A stretch of DNA of 64,000 nucleotides, taken from assembly GCA_963720375.1 (NCBI GenBank), contig CAVRFM010000019.1:1-64000 (forward strand), given 5' to 3'. The notes under the pieces are model-generated. The model did no database searches and was not told where the DNA came from. It was given only the letters and a program-made list of their open reading frames with translations. The position numbers and the translations under genes were made by a program. Numbering within the stretch: the stretch's first letter is position 1; each line of letters begins with the position of its first letter. Source of the DNA: JAPLHP01 sp963720375 (lineage in GTDB: Bacteria; Chloroflexota; Dehalococcoidia; UBA2247; RBG-13-53-26). Shown here one piece after another: positions 61,180-64,000 of the stretch.

Positions 61180-62988
61180 GTGAGACTTGCCGATTATGTA
61201 GTTCGCACACTCGCAGATAAAGGCGTGAAGCATGTTTTCATGATCACCGGTGGCGGCGCCATGCACCTGAATGATGCTTTTGGCCTTGAAAAGCGCATAC
61301 AGTATGTATGCAACCTCCACGAGCAGGCCTGTGCCATGGCGGCTGAAGGATATGCCCGCACTGTGGGGGAAATGGCTGTCGTGTGCGTCACCTCCGGCCC
61401 CGGGGGAACGAACACCCTGAGCGGCGTGCTGGGGCAGTGGATGGATTCGATACCAGTGCTGTATCTCTCCGGCCAAGTACGCTTTGAGACAACGATTGCC
61501 AGCACTGACCTTCCGCTTCGCCAGTTAGGTGACCAGGAGGCCAACATTGTTGACATCGTCCGTCCTATTACAAAATATGCGGTCATGGTCACTGACCCAA
61601 AACTCATCCGCTATCACCTGGAGAAGGCCATGCACCTAGCGGTTTCCGGCAGGCCAGGGCCCGTCTGGCTGGACATACCTCTCAACGTTCAGTCAAGCTT
61701 GATCGAAGAGGCAACCCTGAAATCGTACGATCCCAAAGAAGACGCTAACACAACTGCTCCAGATGTAGTCGAAGAGCAGATTAATGAATTGATAGAACGA
61801 CTGTCCATGTCCGAACGGCCGGTTATCCTTGCCGGCGCGGGTATAAGGCTGGCGGGGGCAGCAGATGCTTTCTATTACTTAGCAGAAAGGATGGGCATCC
61901 CTGTACAGGTAGCCTGGGATGCTATTGACCTTTTCCCTTCCGTCCATCCCTTGTATGCTGGAAGGCCAAGTACTCTGGGACAGCGTGGCGCCAATTTCAT
62001 CTTTCAGAACGCCGATTTGCTCCTGAGTCTGGGCTGCCGTTTGAACGTCCGGCAAATCGGCTATACCTTTCCGGCAGTGGCCAGGGCAGCTTACAAGATA
62101 TCGGTGGACATTGACCCTGCTGAACTAAGAAAGCCAACCATGAAAATTGACTTGCCAATCAATGCTGATGCCGGCGAATTCATTCGCGTATTGGACATGC
62201 GGCTCAGGTCAAGAGAGTTACCCCAAAAAACAGCTTGGTTATCATGGTGCAAGGAACGGATTCAGCGTTACCCGGTGGTATTGCCCGAATACCACCGGCG
62301 GCGAACGCCCGTGAACCCTTATGTGTTTTGTGATGTGCTTTCGGAATGCCTTGATGCTCAAGATGTGATAGTAAGCTCGAATGGCGCGTCTTGCGTTATT
62401 CCCATACAGGCAATGCAGATCAAGCGCGGGCAGCGTCATATTGTTAATTCAGGTTCTGCAGCCATGGGATACGGGCTCCCAGCCGCAATAGGGGCATGTT
62501 TCGCCAATGGCCGAAAGAGAGTCATTTGTCTTGAAGGCGACGGAAGCATCCAGATGAATATCCAGGAGCTTGAGACGATCGCTTACCACCGCTTGCCTGT
62601 CAAGCTATTTCTCTTCAACAACGGCGGCTATCTTTCCGTTCGCACTACGCAAAGCAATTTCTTTCCCGGCAACCTAGTGGGCGAAAGCGAAAAGAGCGGC
62701 GTGGGATTCCCCGATTTTGTCCGGGTAGCGAAAGCGTACGGCATCCATGCCTGCCGCATCCGGGATCATAAGGACATGGAGGGAGAAATAGACAAGGTGC
62801 TTCAATTAGACGGCCCGGTACTTTGTGACATACGCATGGACCCCACCCAACTCTTTATGCCACGCATTGCCTCGAAGCGAATGCCGGACGGGCGTATGGT
62901 ATCAAGCCCACTAGAGGATATGTACCCCTTCCTTCCCAAAGACGAGTTTCTATCAAACATGATCATCTCGCACTGGCAACCGGAATGA
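61180..62988 (+). CDS. Thiamine-diphosphate-dependent enzyme, acetolactate-synthase-like
   Basis: ThDP enzyme of 602 residues from GTG 61180. Residues 1-170 are the Pyr domain with the catalytic Glu48 in NLHEQACAMAAEGYAR and VTSGPGGTNTLSG. The FAD-like middle domain is at 190-330. The PP domain has the EGDGSIQMNIQELETI metal motif and LFNNGGYLSVR. In glycan clusters such enzymes make branched or modified sugars rather than acetolactate. Placement before an aldolase and an SDR, with no ilvN or ilvC, supports that. Confidence 0.82.
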   Translation: MRLADYVVRTLADKGVKHVFMITGGGAMHLNDAFGLEKRIQYVCNLHEQACAMAAEGYARTVGEMAVVCVTSGPGGTNTLSGVLGQWMDSIPVLYLSGQVRFETTIASTDLPLRQLGDQEANIVDIVRPITKYAVMVTDPKLIRYHLEKAMHLAVSGRPGPVWLDIPLNVQSSLIEEATLKSYDPKEDANTTAPDVVEEQINELIERLSMSERPVILAGAGIRLAGAADAFYYLAERMGIPVQVAWDAIDLFPSVHPLYAGRPSTLGQRGANFIFQNADLLLSLGCRLNVRQIGYTFPAVARAAYKISVDIDPAELRKPTMKIDLPINADAGEFIRVLDMRLRSRELPQKTAWLSWCKERIQRYPVVLPEYHRRRTPVNPYVFCDVLSECLDAQDVIVSSNGASCVIPIQAMQIKRGQRHIVNSGSAAMGYGLPAAIGACFANGRKRVICLEGDGSIQMNIQELETIAYHRLPVKLFLFNNGGYLSVRTTQSNFFPGNLVGESEKSGVGFPDFVRVAKAYGIHACRIRDHKDMEGEIDKVLQLDGPVLCDIRMDPTQLFMPRIASKRMPDGRMVSSPLEDMYPFLPKDEFLSNMIISHWQPE

Positions 62989-63028
62989 TAAATGATATAT
63001 AATCTGACCATATTCAGGAGGGACAGTC

Positions 63029-63832
63029 ATGAACTCACTCGAACGTAAGATGGTGGATGTTCTTAAAGACCTACGTGATAATCATGCTGTAATTGGTGTC
63101 AAGGCAGAGTTTGAAGCGGAAGGCACGCGTCTGGAAGAAGCGCTTCGCTTGAAGGAAGTGGTCATGAGGGCCGGGCTCGGGCTGACAATAAAGATCGGCG
63201 GATGCGAGGCATTGCGAGACATGTATGAGTGCCGCTCAATCGGGGTTGAGCGGCTGGTAGCCCCGATGATTGAAACCCCCTTTGCCCTTAAGAAATTCAT
63301 TTCAGCCGCACTCATGGTGTTTCCAGAAGATGAACGCAGGGATGTTAGGTTTGCTGCCAATATTGAGACGATCACAGGCTGCCAGAACTTCGATGCTATG
63401 TTACATTTGCCTGAAGCGGATGCCCTGAACGGCATCATCATGGGCAGGGTGGATCTGACGGGTTCACTGGGGATGAGCCGTAAAGATATTGAGGGTCAGC
63501 GTATCTTTGACATCACCAGAGATCTATTTGTCAAATCCAAGGCCAAGGGACTTGAGAATGCTGTAGGCGGTGGTGTTTCAGCAGATTCACTGCCTTTCTT
63601 CCGCCAGTTGCCGACCGGCGCAATCGACCGCTACGAGACACGCAAGGTGATCTTCAAGTGCCCAGAGGCGCTCAACCATGATGCTGAGAAGGGCATTTTG
63701 AAGGCTGTTGGCTTCGAGTTGCTCTGGTTGAAAAACAAGCGTGACTATTATGGCTCCATCTCCCTGGAGGACTATGACCGGTTACAAATGTTGGAGAAGC
63801 GCTACAAAGCCCTGATTGAACAAGCTGCCTGA
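63029..63832 (+). CDS. HpcH/HpaI aldolase/citrate lyase family protein
   Basis: TIM-barrel class II aldolase relative, 267 residues. It shows LTIKIGGCEALRDM, VAPMIETPFALKKF, FAANIETITGCQNF and MGRVDLTGSLGM, where the Glu and Asp are the expected metal ligands. It could cleave or build a 2-keto-3-deoxy compound. It is located between the ThDP enzyme and an SDR in one operon (ribosome site AGGAGGG). Confidence 0.82.
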   Translation: MNSLERKMVDVLKDLRDNHAVIGVKAEFEAEGTRLEEALRLKEVVMRAGLGLTIKIGGCEALRDMYECRSIGVERLVAPMIETPFALKKFISAALMVFPEDERRDVRFAANIETITGCQNFDAMLHLPEADALNGIIMGRVDLTGSLGMSRKDIEGQRIFDITRDLFVKSKAKGLENAVGGGVSADSLPFFRQLPTGAIDRYETRKVIFKCPEALNHDAEKGILKAVGFELLWLKNKRDYYGSISLEDYDRLQMLEKRYKALIEQAA

Positions 63833-63842
63833 GACAAGTTCA

Positions 63843-64000
63843 ATGATTCAGAAGACAGCGCTGATTACGGGTGCATCCCGCGGAATTGGCAAAGTCATTG
63901 CCGAGCAACTGAAAAAAGATGGGCTACGGCTGCTAACTCCCTCACGCAAAGAGCTGGATCTGCTGTCAAACCACTCGATTGATCTCTTCCTAGAAACATT
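63843..64000 (+). CDS. Short-chain dehydrogenase/reductase, cut by the window end
   Basis: The first 52 residues of an SDR. The cofactor motif ALITGASRGIGKVIAEQL is complete and NAD(P)-type. The catalytic Ser/Tyr/Lys would lie beyond the window. It starts 10 bases after the aldolase stop, so the ThDP enzyme, aldolase and SDR form one unit. Confidence 0.8.
   Translation, partial: MIQKTALITGASRGIGKVIAEQLKKDGLRLLTPSRKELDLLSNHSIDLFLET

Noticed and set aside
1..64000. CRISPR arrays, rRNA genes, prophage
   Set aside because: No regularly spaced repeats, no rRNA sequence, and no capsid, terminase or integrase genes were seen.

Overview
The window looks like a chromosomal piece of a bacterium of the Chloroflexota, most likely a Dehalococcoidia-type lineage. 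That placement is inferred from the style of EF-Tu, of the YidC-Jag block and of the thiolase/HMG-CoA-synthase-like pair; no rRNA is present to confirm it. Most housekeeping genes look about 50-55% G+C by eye. The outer glycan regions (about 100-830 and 55,700-61,100) are clearly more A+T rich, which suggests gene exchange.

Layout. (1) 1-5,800: glycan genes: two methyltransferases around a transposase remnant, two GT4 and one GT2 glycosyltransferases. (2) 6,000-7,630: two decayed genes for secreted surface proteins, then trxB. (3) 8,670-12,160, minus strand: rpmH, rnpA, yidD, a beta-propeller lipoprotein, yidC and jag. (4) 12,300-21,600: purC-purS, a CoA-ligase alpha-like protein, holA, ychF, a histidine phosphatase, degV, a sugar nucleotidyltransferase, two tRNAs and an inositol-monophosphatase-like gene. 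(5) 21,760-29,340: tRNA-Thr, tRNA-Tyr and tRNA-Thr lead into tuf-rpmG-secE-nusG-rplK-rplA, then a two-gene acyl-CoA cassette, an L10 leader and rplJ-rplL. (6) 29,390-32,680: a metallo-hydrolase, bioY, pcm and an anchored surface protein. (7) 33,100-39,950: a tight pgk-apgM-tpiA-miaA operon running into a lipoprotein peptidase and a peptide-binding protein. (8) 39,965-43,627: a lone 994-residue HD plus HSP90-like ATPase gene framed by 107-bp imperfect direct repeats, beside tRNA-Ser and tRNA-Pro. (9) 43,980-47,600: hrcA-grpE-dnaK with a variant CIRCE operator. (10) 47,750-64,000: small enzymes, a GDP-heptose set, galE, and a low-G+C polysaccharide region with membrane glycosyltransferase-like proteins and a ThDP-enzyme/aldolase/SDR set cut by the window end.

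How the parts fit. The sugar nucleotidyltransferases, GDP-heptose enzymes, epimerases, methyltransferases and glycosyltransferases point to a surface glycan or glycoprotein. The lipoproteins and anchored proteins belong to the same envelope. The rest is core translation, folding, glycolysis and DNA replication.

Quality warning. At least nine genes, including pgk, miaA, yidC and dnaK, are split by single-base frameshifts, several inside homopolymers. For essential genes I read these as sequencing or assembly errors, so broken reading frames here should not be taken as real gene loss without checking the reads.
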